Shown here: in pieces, positions 1-11,588 of the stretch
Position numbering within the stretch: position 1 is the stretch's first letter
Layout of the letters: every line of letters starts with the position of its first letter
From: Zychaea mexicana
Lineage: Eukaryota > Mucoromycota > Mucoromycetes > Mucorales > Lichtheimiaceae
Assembly: GCF_025766255.1 (NCBI RefSeq)
Contig: NW_026516668.1
Span: 744,001 to 808,000 of the forward strand
Reading direction: 5' to 3'
DNA length: 64,000 nucleotides
Made by a program: the position numbers and the translations under genes
Notes under the pieces: generated by a model
Seen by the model: only the letters and a program-made list of their open reading frames with translations
Database searches by the model: none
What the model was told of the DNA's origin: nothing

Positions 1-138
1 ATGAGGAAAAAATATTTACTTGGTAAAGAAAAACAAATATTGATATACTCTTGTTAACACACAAAAAGAAAGTTTTTAGATGGATTCGAGGGAGAGATAT
101 TATAAACTATATCTAAGGTGTAGTAGAAGGAGGGGTTA

Positions 139-2581
139 TTAAACAAGATTAAAGTAAATGAGAGTAGTAAATGCAACTATCCAACAGGACAAGCCAGCCG
201 ACAATGAGGAATATAGTAAGGAAGAAGCAGACGATGGTGCACCACCATTAGGCGAAACAACATTGCCGCCGTTGTTGCCGGTTGGATGGTCAGTAACTTG
301 ACCTTGTGCATCCATGTAACGACCGGCTGTGTATGCAGGCAACGGGGGTAAATCATCGTTGTCTTGGAATTGAAGCTGTTGGCAAACAGCGGCTGAACGC
401 TTGGTGATGAATTCGAGAATACCGACTTGGCCCTTGGTGGTTGTGTTCATGTTGGAAGTGAAATCTTCAACGGTCCAGTTGCTTGCTGTGCCAGGCGAAC
501 GAGCCTGAAGGCTTCGATCCCAAGCCATGTCTTCCTTGAGCATTTGGGTCCATGCGTCAAGGCGGGGACCAATAACACTAGGCTTGAAAAATTTCTTGAT
601 GACTGTCTTGAGTGTATTCTCGAATTGGCTCTTCCAGTAAGGCGAAGCGAGCAATTTGTCAACCAAGGGACGAGACGCGTTGGGTCGGCCATATTGCTCA
701 TAGGGCACGGTCATCAAGGTCTCGTCGGGTGAGTTGTTGCCAAACGTCTCGTCAAAATCATAGGTAATCAACGTCCATTGGTTGGTTTGCATGTCTTGAT
801 TGATATAGTAGTTGCTGGCCTGTATAACATACATGGGTGAGACGATATGTTCATGTTTACTTGTAATTTTGTCTTGGCAGAGATCTATTCTTTTGCCATG
901 ACAGCAACCGCTGACAACGGAAGTCGTACCTGGTACCAGAAACCGTCCCATGATGCGGACAAGAAACTGAATGCCATATGAATCAAAGTGTGCTGGGGGT
1001 CAATGAGTTTGTTAAAGTCACCAGGATGTTGAGCATCAGTTGCCTGCTGCGGATTGATGTTTGCAAGGTCACGCATAAAGCCAACAAGCGGGCCCATGGA
1101 GTTGTTCTTGTGTAAATCCTTGTTTTCGCCCTTGTCTTCCAACTTGTATAGATCTTCGCTGTAAAGAGTGAGATCATCGCCAAGATATGCGAGGTTGCCT
1201 GCTTGCTCGGGCGTCATGGCGTTTCCTTTATAGGTAGGACCTGTACCAAATAGTACCAGAAGAAAAAAAATCAGCGTCACTTCATACCTTTGGAATGTTT
1301 CTCTCTTTCACTTATTTGAATATCATCGCCCAATCACTCATTATAAACAGCGGTAGTGATGTGTACAGTTTCTCTAAAGAGGAGGAGCGAGCCATCCTTT
1401 CTTCTATACAGTAAATAAACGGGCTGTACGGTACCTGTGAATTGATGTTGCCAGTTACCAGCATGAAGAACGTTGTCAATAAAATGGGTCGAGGCGTCGT
1501 CAATCATGACGTAAAGGCCAAAGGGCTGATCATTGATGAATAAGCGGACCCAGCTCCCCGAGAGGGTTGCACCACCTGCAGCTCCAAGACAGTCCATCAA
1601 AAGTTTTTCTCTCCTATAAACGAGTGAACAAGAAAAAGGGGTTAGTCAGTTTAATCTTGTCTAAATTTAGTCCCGAGAGCGTATGTAGCATTTGGGGTGA
1701 GAGAGGGCAGGAGAGAATGGGGAGTAAAATGAAATCCTTGTCGTGACGGTATATAGAAAGTCCTTCTAGGTCCCCATCCCCCAACAAACATGATACGCTA
1801 AAATACCAAGAGACTTACGCCATGGTCATGTCAGTTTCTTCAGCTCGAAGCTTAACAGTAGTGCGACCATAAATCAAGTCTTTGGTAGTTTTGTTGCCAA
1901 ACTGGTTCAATTCGAGTTTGTACGACTGTTTGGCAAAGTCCTTGGTGGATTGTCCACTAGTAGAGAATCCAGCACCCGTGAATGAGTGCACCTCATTGCT
2001 GGCAATGTATGTCACTTGATCGATTTGAATGTCTTTAATATCAGCCTTAGGGTTCTTGAGCATAGTATCAAGACCTGTGGTGTTGGCGGCCTTTAAGATA
2101 ATGGTGGCAACTTCATTAGATCGGTTCATGCCAGTGAAAAGAACTATCAAATTCGATAATTTATGTATGATAAGCATCGTGAATATTAATTAGAGAATGT
2201 TATATGAGTGTTGTTGTTACCTGGATAGATGGGGTTGTAGGCCTGAGGAAGGTCGGGCACATCATAAATCGTTTGAGATCGACCAAAGAATTCGTTGCCA
2301 GTGGCAGTTGCGCCTTGCTTAAGTTTACGTTGAGTTGTCTCGGGTTGGTTTTGCTGACCATCAATCATCACGTATTGGTAAGTGTCACCAGAAGGTGCAG
2401 TGCCGGTGAACAAATTTGGTGTATCCTGGCTACGCTGGAGCGGATGCACCTGGCCGCCCACAGAAACACCGACATTTTGTTGTCCTTGCGGAAAGGCCAC
2501 AACAGCATACTGAACATCTCCAGCCAGCGCGGTGGTTGCAGCAGCGCACAAAAGCGCTAAAGCATAAAATGCGACTAACAT
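139..2581 (-). CDS. CotH-family (CotH kinase-like) GPI-anchored cell-surface protein
   Basis: Five exons (2581-2221, 2143-1819, 1613-1435, 1240-930, 819-139) join in phase into a 618-aa protein. I start at 2581 because it gives a clean signal peptide (hydrophobic residues to about 20, small residues before GDVQ); an in-frame ATG 63 nt upstream would bury it. CotH-family features are the QSYKLELNQFG stretch in exon 2, WVRLFINDQPFGLYVMID in exon 3 and the YDFDETFG motif in exon 5 (the DFD expected in the kinase-like fold). The C-terminus is Ser/Gly/Asn-rich and ends in a hydrophobic tail typical of a GPI-anchor signal, so the protein should sit on the cell surface. In Mucorales some CotH members act as host-cell invasins and others have no known role. 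The invasin peptide described for CotH2/CotH3 is not recognisable here, so I do not assign a paralogue number. Family call is firm, role is inference. Confidence 0.9.
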
Positions 2582-4049
2582 TTTACAAAGAGGAAAAAGG
2601 GGAAGAGAGAGAGAGAGATAGTAGAGTGAAAGAGGGACAAGCAAAATAATGAAAAATAAAAAATAAAAAGTGAATTTAAAAGGCTCGTAACGGAGAGGGA
2701 AGAGGGGAGGAAAAGAAGTGCTTTTATATTTGGGCCCATACTAGTTAGTGCGGATGAAATATTGCATGTACAGTCGTGAGGTGGCGTGCCTGCACGAGTT
2801 ACCATGGATGGATATGGTGCGTATCTGAATGGGCTGGTTGGCTGGCACTGTCCAATACTTTCCTCGTTTGGAGGAGTCGATCTAATACTAGGTGGAGAGG
2901 AGAGCATTAAGTGGCAGGAGGAGGAGGAGGCGTCTCAATCGATTTAGGATAGGGCGAGAACCTTTGAGTATGGTATATAGTGCTATGATACGTATGTTGA
3001 GAATAAGTATTCTTCCCTGGTAAATTGTGCAGTTTCTTACATATGCAGATCATGGAAGAAGCTTATACATGTACATATTGCATTTTCTCTCATTTGGCGC
3101 CGTGGACTAGAGAAAGTTCCGTCCACAATATAATGCATCGCTCTCTTCTTACTACCACCACCACGACTACTACTATTGCTGATGCTGCTGCTACATACTA
3201 CTCCTATTTTTCAATGGAAACAACCGACTCCTTGGATCCTTCGCCTCGCCCCCCTCTCACTCCTTAATTCCTCTCTCTCTCTCTCTTGCTCTGTAAGCTC
3301 ATGTAATCTGGGGATCACTTAAGAATAATATGACGATATTTACATTAGAATGCGCGTTGATGCATACTTCATCATTTGGATATACTTGTTTCCGAAACAT
3401 GTAATAAACAGGGCAAAATAAATGAGTTATTTGTATATCTCCAGATCATCCATCTCTTCTTTCTACAGTAAATAAATATACGCACAATCAGCAGATAAAC
3501 AGTTACACACATCACACTCACACAACACAGTAATAGTAATTGGGCGATCCTTTGGTTCTTACACAAACAGCCAAAAGAGTAATGAACAAGAGGAGGTTGG
3601 AAATGTTTGGTGTTTCAGAGTTTTTTGATTGTCGATCACCGCAAACTCAACAATGAATGACTACCACGAAGAGCGGGTTGAAGAGGAGGACCGCCGCCAT
3701 CTGAACCATGATACTTTGCACCAAAATGAGAAGCTGTAAGGGGGATGGGTTAGCGCCAAAGTCTTTTTAGACTAGGAGATAGTACTGGCAACAGCTTTAT
3801 ATATTGTTATTGTTATATGATATTACTGTACAGGGTTCTCTTGTATCTTTCTACGGCATAATCCCTCTACAAGTAGCAGCGGTGGCAGTAACTAAAAAAC
3901 GAGGGGGCTGAGGTGTGAAGGGATAAGGGATGGGTGGGGAGGAAGGGGCGGACAGAGGGGTTCCCAAGTGATGTTCCTTTTCTTGGCTTTTAATGCCATT
4001 AAGAGAGATGTGGGATCATGCATACAAATTGTCCGCGCTTTACTTTTCT
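2582..4049. other. Intergenic region, no supported gene
   Basis: This is the promoter side of the CotH gene and the 3' side of the next minus-strand gene. It contains GA-rich DNA just upstream of the CotH start (2590-2640), a short ACC/ACT triplet run near 3160-3185 and a CT run near 3271-3290. Open frames here are short and without recognisable composition or domains. Confidence 0.6.
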
Positions 4050-7000
4050 TTATGCAGCCTCAGCCCGCGATGGTCGTGCTTCTTGTGTTTTCTTGTTACT
4101 GCCATTGTCATTGCTGTCAGTTGTGGTATTGCTGTGGTTCTCTTCTAGCGCCTTGACTTTGCGTTTCAACTCCAGAAACCAGCCAACAGCTTCTACTCGG
4201 CGCATGTCCGAGATACCCGATCCGCTTACTGTCTCAAAGATGATCTTGAGCGTAGCATTCCGTGTTCCCGCGGTCAAGGATCGCTGTAGCACGAGCGCTT
4301 CAACTTCGCTCAGCAGCTGGCCGAAGAACGGGCCGAGCGAGAGTGGCTTGAGCAAGTCGATCAAGGCGGCCGTGTACTGCGAAACCAAGACAATGTCCTT
4401 TTCATTTACTGACAGTGCGTGAATCTTGTCCAGCAAGTAGTTGGCTGCCAGCCATGAAAGCGCGTCATCCATCATACACAATGACTGGATCATGGTCGTG
4501 TAGGCAAATCGAAGCTGATGCAGAGTCATTGGTTCTGGGAAGCTCTGTTGTCGTTGTTGTTGTTGTAGGTTTGATTGATCGTTTTTGATGGAGGCATAGA
4601 GGACGGGGGTGGGAATGACAAAGGAATGGGCCAAATTTAGTAACTGAAAACAACCGTTTCAGTTTTTAACAATACTGACAAATTTACCTCAACAAGCAAT
4701 TGTGCGTAAACACCCGTCAGTTCACGAGATATTTCCTTTTGTGATGAAAACACTGCCAGCACTGCCGAATGTGCGCTTTCATACAAGTCCTTGTTTTCGG
4801 GCTTCTTCCATTTCAGAACAGGGTATATGACAGGCAAGACATCTTTTTCGAGCACCTTGTCTTCAATTTGACCCATCACCTGCTCAATTAGGTTTGTAAA
4901 GAACGTCAAGCGTGACAGTTGGACAGACGATAGTAAGGAGATTGGGTGTGTACGGTCAGTCGTGAACTGCGCGGGCGCTATATATTAGGTAACCACTTCA
5001 TTAGCAAGACCCTGTATGCTTTGCACCACCATCAGCCTACCATATACTTTCTGGGGTATACAGATGTGTACGTTTAACTCAAGCTGAAGTAGTCGTGGTA
5101 TACCTTACCATATTCTCGATACGCCCTTAAAATAAGCTTATTCAGTTGGCACGTATTATCATCATGCATGAGGTACGCAACGGCGTTTGTGATGGTATCC
5201 TGGTAAGCTTTGAATCCAGAACCCGATCCAAGATGATCCGTAATGAAGTGGAAGTTTGCATAGATCGAAACGATATCTTGCGCTACATATTCGAAACATA
5301 AGTAGTCGCAAAAAGTAAGGAGGGGCGGCATGATGCGATGAAGAAATAGTGAGCTTCTTTGATGCGCCGTACATGCATAGTACATCTCTCTTTTCTTTCT
5401 CTCTTTAAATCACCGCCAGTCCGCCCGTCAGCTCCAACCCCTTCCTTCACTAGCAACCTGTGTTCCCGTATGACATACCTGCATACTGTACGTTGACAAG
5501 TCCTTTTCCATCGGGAATGTCGACAGCAACTGCTTTCAGAATTGCTGTAAAGGAGAATAACATGGTCTTGAAAACAAGCCATATAGCAGTATCCAGCTCT
5601 GACATGATTTTTTTGTTCTCTATAACAGGGCAACTAAGCATTTAATTATATTGCGAAGGTGGCATAGAGAACCAAGAACAGCAATCGTTACTCACCTGTA
5701 TCCATTGCAGAATCCGGATTATTTGCCGTAAACCGATCCCAATCGACGAATACATTATACGAAAACCCGACAAGTCTATTTAGAGTTAGATTTGAAGTAT
5801 ACTAGCTTCATCACTACCAAAAATGGTCGAGTCCATCCGTCCGTATGTCGCCTCCTTGAATGCCTTTTTTTCCTACCGTACCTATCAATGCTGGATTGCA
5901 CCATATTTGCCATGCTACCGTCACTAGCATGTTCCAATCCGGCTGTAATGACGGCTGCAATCGCACGCGATATCCTACCAATGTCCTTGTACACGGCCCC
6001 TTCGGCGATCTCTGCGAGATGATCCACATCTTTTTGAGTCACACTTAAGTTGCGTACAATTGCTCCATTCTTCCAAATTTGGTCACTAGTAAGTAGGCAG
6101 GATATGAGGATCCGTAGCACATTCTACCGGTGCGCAGATAATGCAAAGCTATTAGTTTTTCAATCAAAACAAAAAACCAGACTAGATTTCTGTTTGTGTG
6201 CAAAGTAGATGTTTGTGAATGGTTCCTCTGTTTACCGTATGATCCAATTCCTTAAGAACATCAGACGACAAGCTTGGTAAACATTGTCCCGCAATGTAAG
6301 CAATAATATCTAACATAGTCGATCAATTCGCAAACCGTATATATCATCATAATAACCCATAGTACGCACGGTATAGAGGAAGTTGAAACCCACCTTGGTT
6401 GATCGCAACAGTTTGTGGATGGTCATATACGGCAACCACAAGCGAATCAAAACGCTTTGCAAACTTTTGTTCCAGTTGCTCTTGCATGCCTCTAATCTTT
6501 TTTGTCTTTTCTTTCTCTTGTGAAAACTGGAGCATTCGTCTATTATTTTATATGAAATTGATGTATGAGCCAACTGAGACGCTATCCATGCATATATAAG
6601 ATGACTTACACTACACCGGCAAGAATAGTCAATCGTGCCAATTGTATCTCCAACGACTCTTCTGCGGGGACAGCTTTAACCAAAGCAACAAGTGTCTCCA
6701 TGTCAGCATTCACCTTTGTCTGCGGTTTCTGCTTGACACGGACATCTACCACGTGCTGCATAGCTGCCATAGCAGCAGGTGCACCAGAAAGCGGTCGACG
6801 AGGAATCAACTTGACATAGGCGGCTAATAATCTCTCACAATGATCCACCTCGAATACGTTTAGCAAGGTTGTGTGCGCCAGACAATGAGCAATACCAGCG
6901 TCTAAGGTTTCTCCCATAGACTGAACGAGCTCTGGGTGTTCTGCATATTGTTTCAGTACACGAGTCATTGCCTGGATGATTTGCGTATCCGAGAATTGAG

Positions 7001-7479
7001 GCGGTGCTGTGCCGCATAAAGCAATTAAGCCAATCCATGCTTCTTTTCGAATGTCCAACGGTGTTTCTAACTCGACGAGCGCTTGTTGCATAGCATCCAA
7101 CACACGAGAGAGTTGAGGTTCGGCAGAAGCAAGGGCGTCAGGCGCTCCTGACAACCGTCGTACCCATACTGTCCACAAATTGTACACATGTTGGTTGCGA
7201 TCTTTGAGTGCTAGTAATGCTTCAATCAGTTGTGCTGTGAACCAGGAAAGTGGGAGGTGGTCGCTGTATTTTGCAAGCTGCTCGACATGCTGCCGAATCT
7301 AATATACATCACAATAAAGCTCATTAGTCATCGATGGAAAAATAACAACACAACACCGTGGACGATTGCAATAAAATTGAAAGTACCGTTTCTTCTGTAT
7401 GTGTTGTGTGCTGCAAAATTGCAGAATAGCTGTCAGACAACGTCTTTGCCAGTGCTTTTAAATCTTGGGTTTCTGCCAT
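4050..7479 (-). CDS. Alpha-helical protein of about 840 aa, possible peroxin (Pex8/Pex17-like); function unassigned
   Basis: Ten exons close in phase: 7479-7387, 7298-6610, 6539-6394, 6309-6236, 6123-5882, 5775-5696, 5619-5479, 5282-5109, 4977-4688 and 4643-4050, giving 840 aa. The protein is almost entirely amphipathic helices without signal peptide, convincing membrane segment or catalytic motif, compatible with an ARM/HEAT-like solenoid. A block near the C-terminus (TLHQLRFAYTTMIQ, then LLDKI) reminds me of filamentous-fungal proteins annotated as peroxisomal biogenesis factors of the Pex8/Pex17 type. That is recall, not a search, and the protein lacks a C-terminal PTS1 (it ends in AEAA). 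A short Gln run occurs early in the last exon and an Asn/Ser/Thr-rich tail follows. The gene model is strong; the functional name is weak. Confidence 0.8.
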
Positions 7480-7620
7480 TCGACCGAAAATGAAAGTGTG
7501 GGGAAAGCTATTTTGTCAGCACGATTCTATGTCGGCTGTACGAATTCAATTCACATGCTACTAGATTTGGTCGTCCCCCCATTTTTACTTTTGCGGAACG
7601 AGAAACTCTTATGCGCCTAC

Positions 7621-7700
7621 CTAGCCGTTTCAAAAAATTCACGGAAACGGATTTCGGAAGTTAATTTCTCCGAGCGGTTAATCATGTAACCGAACCAAAA
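7621..7700 (+). repeat. Left terminal inverted repeat of the 1.54-kb element
   Basis: Reverse complement of 9081-9160. The longest identical blocks are CTAGCCGTTTCA, the ACGGAAACGGATTTCGGAA block and ATCATGTAACCGAACCAAAA. It begins about 140 bp upstream of the start codon of the long helical-protein gene, so it may overlap that gene's promoter. Confidence 0.7.
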
Positions 7701-8297
7701 TACGTTTTCCAAAATACACTGCTAATCAAGCTCTATTGATAAATATCCACTGCCATGTCCGCACGCGCACTTTATAAAATAGCACGCTATGTACTGTAGC
7801 CTTTTCTGTTATATTATCTCAACTTCTGTACACTATGTATCAAATAATTTTTTTATGGAGCCTTCCATCCCTGGACGGTTAGCATCATTAGTTGTTATAT
7901 CTAATTAATTCTGCATGGAAAGCTTGCGCGCCCCAAGCAACTTTCCATCTATTTATATCAAAATTCATTCTCTTGCAGTGTCCATGCTGATATCTTCTCT
8001 GTATCTGTCTAATTTCGTAACATGACATGTGCAACTACTGATATAACCACTCATTTTTAAATACTTACTGTTTTGTGCTGAGGTGAAAATCTGTTTAATG
8101 GTTATTGAATTTTATTGGTTCTATATTGATGGTTCTTGTCTATTTCTCAACGCATCGAAGTGAACATATACACGATCCTCGCATGTATTAATATTTATTT
8201 AGGACATTTTGACATACCTTACGGACACCCTTGTCAGCGGCTCTGCCGACGAGCGTCTCTGCCGATCTGAATTGATGTCGTGCAGTGTATATCGGTC

Positions 8298-9065
8298 TTA
8301 GATTGACTGGCACTCCCAGTAATACACTTGCCCCTGCGTTATTCTTGTCGCTTCTTGTCGAAACTGACGGATAATGTTACGATGCAGCTGTTGTGCATCC
8401 AAGTCGATGGCATTTGCAGCGATGTATGCACGTACATTTTGCGGGACGGCGTTATTTTCGACGGCAGGTGCAGCCTCATGCCCACAGGAGTGTTCGATGT
8501 TCAAGTGGAAGTAACCATTCACTCTACCGACCATGCCGCTGATGCGGCCATTGCACAAGAAAGTTGGCATACGCCGATACAATCGTAAACGAACGGCAGC
8601 TTGATCCTGCACATGGAAATCTTGCGAGCATCGAAAAAGGAAAGAATAGCCGAACTTTCTTCGTGGTTCTGTTCGGTATGCTTCGTAGTAATGGTATCCG
8701 TCAACAGCCTGGATACAATCCCGGATGTTGATCACAAGTTGCGAATCTGACAACGCCAACATATCGTCGTCAAGTTGCACATACGCGTCGAGGCTGTAAT
8801 CTTCGAGACTGTCGGCTACGTTCCTCAAATTTTGACGCGAAGGAATCAGCTCGAGTACTTCGTCCACTGTCAGGAGTAACTGCTCTGCGATTGGTTTACC
8901 GACGTCACTTTGGCTTTGATGGCATTTTCTACACGTGTTGTAATCTTGTCTATTGCCAACAAAAAATAGCAAAGGGCGATAAGATTTGCAATTACTATAT
9001 CTTTTCGGTTGAAGTTGCTCGGGTGTTTCTTGGGATTGGATTTGTTGCTGATTTTGCGGTTCCAT
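8298..9065 (-). CDS. Unrecognised 255-aa protein inside the inverted-repeat element
   Basis: Single-exon ORF from ATG at 9065. The N-terminus is Gln-rich (first 20 residues), followed by a Cys-containing segment (Cys26, then CRKCH at 45-49) that could bind zinc. A second Cys/His region around residues 145-195 (FRCSQDF, FLCNGRI, HLNIEHSCGH) loosely resembles the DNA-binding amino-terminal parts of MULE-type transposases with FLYWCH/FAR1-like fingers. There is no DDE catalytic region, so it could be the surviving half of a transposase or an accessory protein. The ORF is intact, which argues for recent activity or selection. The assignment to a mobile element rests on the flanking inverted repeats. 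Confidence 0.55.
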   Translation of the reverse strand: MEPQNQQQIQSQETPEQLQPKRYSNCKSYRPLLFFVGNRQDYNTCRKCHQSQSDVGKPIAEQLLLTVDEVLELIPSRQNLRNVADSLEDYSLDAYVQLDDDMLALSDSQLVINIRDCIQAVDGYHYYEAYRTEPRRKFGYSFLFRCSQDFHVQDQAAVRLRLYRRMPTFLCNGRISGMVGRVNGYFHLNIEHSCGHEAAPAVENNAVPQNVRAYIAANAIDLDAQQLHRNIIRQFRQEATRITQGQVYYWECQSI

Positions 9066-9080
9066 TTTGAGAAAAATGGA

Positions 9081-9160
9081 TTTTGGTTCGGTTACATGAT
9101 TAAACGCTCGGAGAAGTTATTTTCCGAAATCCGTTTCCGTGATTTTCTTGAAACGGCTAG
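9081..9160 (-). repeat. Right terminal inverted repeat of the 1.54-kb element
   Basis: Pairs with 7621-7700. It lies directly upstream of the ORF at 8298-9065, so it would form that gene's 5' UTR or promoter. An additional near-palindrome (TCCATTTT / AAAATGGA) spans the inner edge at 9061-9080, overlapping the ORF start. Confidence 0.7.
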
Positions 9161-9386
9161 GGCTAGTCCGAACTTATGCGGTTTCCGGTTTTGCGGTTCG
9201 ACAAAAAAAGTCTCAACTGCAAGCCTCTATCACTGACTATAGCCCTTGCTGCGGAGGGTAGTTTTAGCTGCAAAGTATTAGGAAAGAACCAATACACTTG
9301 TATTGCTGCTACTTCACCCGCTGAAATATATTTACAGCGTAAAACTTTTTTATTACAGACACATGAATGAATAAAACTATATAGAC

Positions 9387-11588
9387 CTAGATATTAGCAA
9401 AGACACTCTTGGTCATTCTGACCTTTAGTACCGACAGTATAAGACCACCTAAGATGTATACCACTCCAGTGAAGACTTTGTAGGTTAAATAGGGTTCAGC
9501 ATCTACAGCACTCTCGACAGCAGATGCGATCGAGGGTCCAAAAACAGACACGACATTGGACAGGAGCAAGATGGAAAGACCTGTGGGATAGCGCTTCATA
9601 CCAAGAATGGTTGCAGTAATGGGTGAAACTAGAAAGCTAGCAAGTTAGGTTGGTGTGTCGTTTTCTTTCAATCATAATTACATTGACTTACGAAGAGTAA
9701 AGTACGAGGCACAGAAAAAGCCAAAGACAACACCGAATGCCATAAGAATTTCATAGGAATTTGCAAACATCCAGAGTGTCAAACAGCTTATACCAGTGAT
9801 TAGCAAGCATATAATATCTGTATTCAGTCTACCAATACGATCCGCTACAACACTGTTTGCATAAATTAATTGTGTGTTACTATATCATGAGATATAATCA
9901 AAGCCTCCCTTTTTTGTTAGTGCTCAGTACTTACCCAATCAAAATACGGCCACAGAAGTTGGATGCTGACATGACAGACACAATCACTGAGCTATCTGTG
10001 CTTGAAATGCCGAGATAGTTGGCAAATGCTATATGTATTGATAATCGGTTGAGCAAAACGAGACTTTCAGCTTGTTTCATATGTCTGGTGTCTAATGATA
10101 CTAAAAGATGCACACTTACATGGCAGGAAAAAATAAGGCACAAAAAAGCCCATCAGGCCAATCATAGATCCGAGAACCCATAAGACATAATTGAGGTCTT
10201 TTAGAACTTCAAAGTTGAACAATTCACGTATTTTTCGTTGTGGTTCCTTTTTGGCGTAAGAGTTAGATGAGGTGGGACGGTTTCTGATACATACGCACGC
10301 AATGATGGCACAAGCAAGGATAACAAAACCTAAAATGCGATAAGCCCTAATATAACAATAGAACGTTAGTTCTTGGTAAAAAGTTGCATGTAAAACAGAA
10401 TAAAATCGTTACCAGCCAACGCCCAAAGAGTTATTCAATGGTGTAAGGATAAACGGAAGCACCAAACCGCCTACGCCGCTGCCAGATGATGCCAAGCCTA
10501 AAGCAAGGCCTCGCCGTTTATCAAACCATTGTGGGCTTGCATTCATAGCAATCTATCGCATCATTTATCAGTAACATAGTGTGTAATACAAGGCATGCTT
10601 GCTGTTCCTTTAGAGTTTCATAAGAGCCAAGATGCTTTTAAACATACGATACTTACCACAAACATGAATGAGGCTCCAGTACCGAATAGAATACCTTGCG
10701 TGAGATACAAATGCCATATCTATAATATGTAATATATTATGTTATTCCCAAGCATGAATAATATGCATGCATTTGTCTTAGTTTCAAAATAGCAACAATA
10801 CACTACCTCTGTAGTAAATCCTGCCATTTCAAGGCCTAGCACCATAAGAAATGCGCCCATGACGAGCACTGTTTTGCTACCGAGTTTGTTCGCAAGAAGT
10901 TGTACAACAACCCCCATACTATCGACGCACGCTTCCATGAGCGTACCCGCAAAACTCAATTGGAGCTGGGCATTTGGTACGTGGTTGAAGACATGTTGTT
11001 CAAAATGGTTTTGCATGACACCTACAACAACACATTACATAATCAGTAAATTGCTTATTTATCTTGATTTTTAAGAGCTTTATTTACATATGATGTATTC
11101 GTTTTGTTACATACCCCTATTGAAACATATATTAGCTTTTCAACCTCTTTCTTTTGGGACATAACAAAAACAGAAAAAAACTAGAAGCTAGTAGACGACG
11201 GCAGCAACAACAACTTTTTTTTACCGTTGGGCTGGACAACGAGGAGAAAGAAGCAAAACAGTAACCAAATAGCCTACCAGCTGGAAGCAGTGCCAAATGC
11301 CGTGAACTGGACAAAGAAAGTACCCAAAATCACAAGCCAAGCGGATAAACCACCATCAGGGATCGGATCTTCTTCTTGTTCTTCGTCGTTATCTGCAATT
11401 GAGCCAATTTTCTCTTTCGTTCCTATGGCATCATGGTTGCTGTGCTTGGATGCAGAGGATTGTTTCGAAAGGGTACCGTCTAAAGCAGCAGCTACAACTT
11501 CAACACTTCGAGTAGGTAGGCTTGTTAATGTGGCAACGGATGCAATAGATTGTCTTCGTTGTGAATCGTCGACTACCTCGTTTGCCAT
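9387..11588 (-). CDS. Monocarboxylate-transporter-like MFS protein (MCT/SLC16-type), copy 1
   Basis: Spliced gene for a 12-helix major-facilitator transporter of the fungal MCT/Mch type, expected at the plasma or an organelle membrane; the substrate is not predictable. The charged N-terminus runs from ATG 11588 and leads into DGGLSAWLVILGTF, the signature before helix 1. Later landmarks are QWFDKRRGLALGLASSGSG, a typical loop and helix-4/5 segment, and DRIGRLN in the central loop, and it ends VRMTKSVFANI. Exon 1 (11588-11278) ends after TG of a Trp codon. The frame to the next exon (from 11021) is restored only by a 2-nt exon at 11116-11115, giving Trp-Gly-Val-Met as in the paralogue at 15355-17444 (Trp-Gly-Ile-Met). 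About eight introns in all. It lies 3.8 kb from its paralogue, same strand. Confidence 0.9.
11115..11116 (-). other. Predicted 2-nt micro-exon of the MFS transporter gene
   Basis: Upstream intron 11277-11117 (donor GTAGGC, acceptor TTTCAATAG) and downstream intron 11114-11022 (donor GTATGT, acceptor TTGTTGTAG) leave only GG between them. TG + GG + GTGTC restores the frame to the ATG at 11016. One intron from 11277 to 11022 would shift the frame. The paralogue reads the same residues through one ordinary 67-nt intron (17148-17082). Confidence 0.6.

Larger units (their letters stand above)
7621..9160. mobile_element. 1.54-kb element with 80-bp terminal inverted repeats and one ORF
   Basis: The 80 bases at 7621-7700 are the reverse complement of 9081-9160 with about 9 mismatches by eye, clustered at the inner end; similarity fades on both sides. 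The ends begin CTAGCCGTTTCA. Between them lie an AT-rich non-coding stretch (7701-8297) and one minus-strand ORF starting 16 bp inside the right repeat. I could not see a clear target-site duplication next to the CTAGCC ends. A non-autonomous or decayed DNA transposon, perhaps Mutator-like, fits best; a local inverted duplication is the alternative. Confidence 0.6.
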
